This document shows, piece after piece, positions 6,074 to 6,257 of a DNA stretch of 6,257 bases (position 1 is its first letter; the number at the start of each line of letters is the position of its first letter). The notes below the pieces were generated by a model, which did not search any database, had not been told where the DNA came from, and saw only the letters and a list, made by a program, of their open reading frames with translations. The stretch lies in assembly GCA_003562555.1 (NCBI GenBank), contig PWUO01000018.1:1-6257 (forward strand), in the 5' to 3' direction. Both the position numbers and the translations under genes were made by a program. This DNA comes from Dehalococcoidia bacterium. GTDB lineage: Bacteria > Chloroflexota > Dehalococcoidia > GIF9 > AB-539-J10.

Positions 6074-6112
6074 GTCCCTGTAGCTCAGCAGGATAGAGCG
6101 GCTGCCTTCTAA
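6074..6112 (+). tRNA. 5' half of tRNA-Arg(TCT), interrupted after the anticodon loop
   Basis: The 5' half of a tRNA is complete and regular. The acceptor strand is GTCCCTG (6074-6080), then T8 A9, the D arm GCTC-AGCAGGATA-GAGC (6083-6099), G26, the anticodon stem strand GCTGC (6101-6105) and the loop CTTCTAA (6106-6112), with anticodon TCT at 6108-6110 for arginine. The expected GCAGC does not follow: the sequence reads TTCTACGTT. No T arm, CAGGGAC acceptor strand or CCA can be found before the right edge, at least 145 bases on. As it stands the gene cannot give a tRNA without splicing, a distant 3' half or another intact copy. It could be an attachment site filled by an element, an intron-bearing gene, a decayed copy, or an assembly junction. 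Confidence 0.75.
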
Positions 6113-6116
6113 TTCT

Positions 6117-6147
6117 ACGTTGGGGGTGCCAAATGGTGCCCCCACGT
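6117..6147 (+). repeat. Strong GC hairpin just after the tRNA break
   Basis: The arms are ACGT-(T)-GGGGGTGCC (6117-6130) and GGTGCCCCC-ACGT (6135-6147) around the loop AAAT. As plus-strand RNA the inner stem has nine pairs including two G-U, plus four outer pairs after a single bulge. On the minus strand the two wobble pairs become A-C mismatches, so the plus strand is the better folding strand. TTTGTGT follows, so it could be a weak Rho-independent terminator. Confidence 0.5.
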
Positions 6148-6188
6148 TTGTGTCAGTCCCCTACCCTACATCGGTTCGTTCCTGCGGC

Positions 6189-6208
6189 CACACCCCGTCA
6201 CACCCCGT
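6189..6208 (+). repeat. Exact 10-base tandem repeat
   Basis: CACACCCCGT occurs twice with no gap (6189-6198 and 6199-6208). Short direct repeats of this length beside an interrupted tRNA resemble arm-type integrase sites or other protein-binding repeats. With only two units in view, chance duplication is also possible. Confidence 0.55.
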
Positions 6209-6257
6209 CCCAAGCAGTTTAGTGCGAAATTAGCGCGACTCTTTCAGCTTTGATTCG

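Larger units (their letters stand above)
6113..6257. other. Non-coding end of the window
   Basis: Apart from the hairpin and the 10-base tandem repeat, no gene is visible in these 145 bases. On the minus strand two very short reading frames enter from the right edge: one gives eight codons before TAA at 6232-6230, the other twelve before TAA at 6221-6219. Either could be the last codons of a gene pointing toward the tRNA, as an integrase often does, but they are too short to identify. Confidence 0.4.

Noticed and set aside
6160..6195. GGTTCGTTCC near 6174 as the T arm of the interrupted tRNA
   Set aside because: The flanking bases do not form a 5-base T stem, and no CAGGGAC acceptor strand follows, so it is not the missing 3' half.
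6219..6257. C-terminus of an integrase on the minus strand
   Set aside because: Only 8 or 12 codons are visible before a stop, depending on frame, with no motif, so no identity can be supported.
6113..6257. Group I intron in the tRNA
   Set aside because: The position would suit such an intron, but none of the core segments (P, Q, R, S) can be recognised in the 145 bases available. It stays open only because the window ends.
1..6257. CRISPR array, insertion sequence or rRNA
   Set aside because: No regularly spaced repeats, transposase motifs, terminal inverted repeats or rRNA sequence were seen.

Overview
The window looks like ordinary chromosomal DNA from a GC-rich bacterium. It has a six-gene housekeeping run on the minus strand and a short divergent two-gene run on the plus strand. 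The right edge is unusual, because a tRNA gene breaks off halfway. A PLP enzyme of the LL-diaminopimelate aminotransferase (DapL) family beside dapF, with miaA, hflX, tpiA and pgk in one run, suggests Chloroflexota (Dehalococcoidia or SAR202-like). That placement is inferred from gene content and general knowledge, not from a phylogenetic test.

Minus strand, in transcription order: pgk (5219-4035), tpiA (4002-3238), miaA (3204-2251), dapF (2254-1412), dapL-type aminotransferase (1391-222) and hflX (243 to the left edge, 5' part only). Gaps are 20-33 bases, or the genes overlap (miaA/dapF by 4 bases, dapL/hflX by about 22 if the GTG start is right). This is the layout of one operon, with a good promoter ahead of pgk (TTGACA, 18 bases, TACCAT). 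The operon joins lower glycolysis (Pgk, TpiA), tRNA A37 prenylation (MiaA), the last two steps of the aminotransferase route to meso-diaminopimelate (DapL, DapF) and a ribosome-associated GTPase (HflX).

The intergenic region 5220-5410 carries promoters in both directions. On the pgk side are three adjacent inverted repeats, one of which lies on the -10 box. On the plus side a consensus TATAAT box runs straight into a 9-9-9 inverted repeat, TTAGCAGCT-N9-GAGTGCTAA. This matches 15 of the 18 fixed bases of CIRCE, the HrcA heat-shock operator. A second hairpin (AATCACC-GGA-GGTGATT) holds the Shine-Dalgarno sequence of the next gene. That gene (5411-5758) encodes a 115-residue protein with eight Cys/His residues in its first 38 positions and a very acidic tail. 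I do not recognise it. A short FmdB-family zinc-ribbon gene (5805-6014) follows.

At 6074-6112 there is a normal 5' half of tRNA-Arg(TCT), through the anticodon loop. The 3' half is missing. In its place are a strong GC hairpin (6117-6147), a 10-base tandem repeat (6189-6208) and no gene up to the right edge. The best explanations are an integrated element at the tRNA anticodon loop, an intron, or a broken tRNA copy or assembly junction. The window ends too soon to choose.

The most interesting leads are the CIRCE-plus-hairpin control of an unrecognised acidic zinc-binding protein, and the interrupted tRNA.
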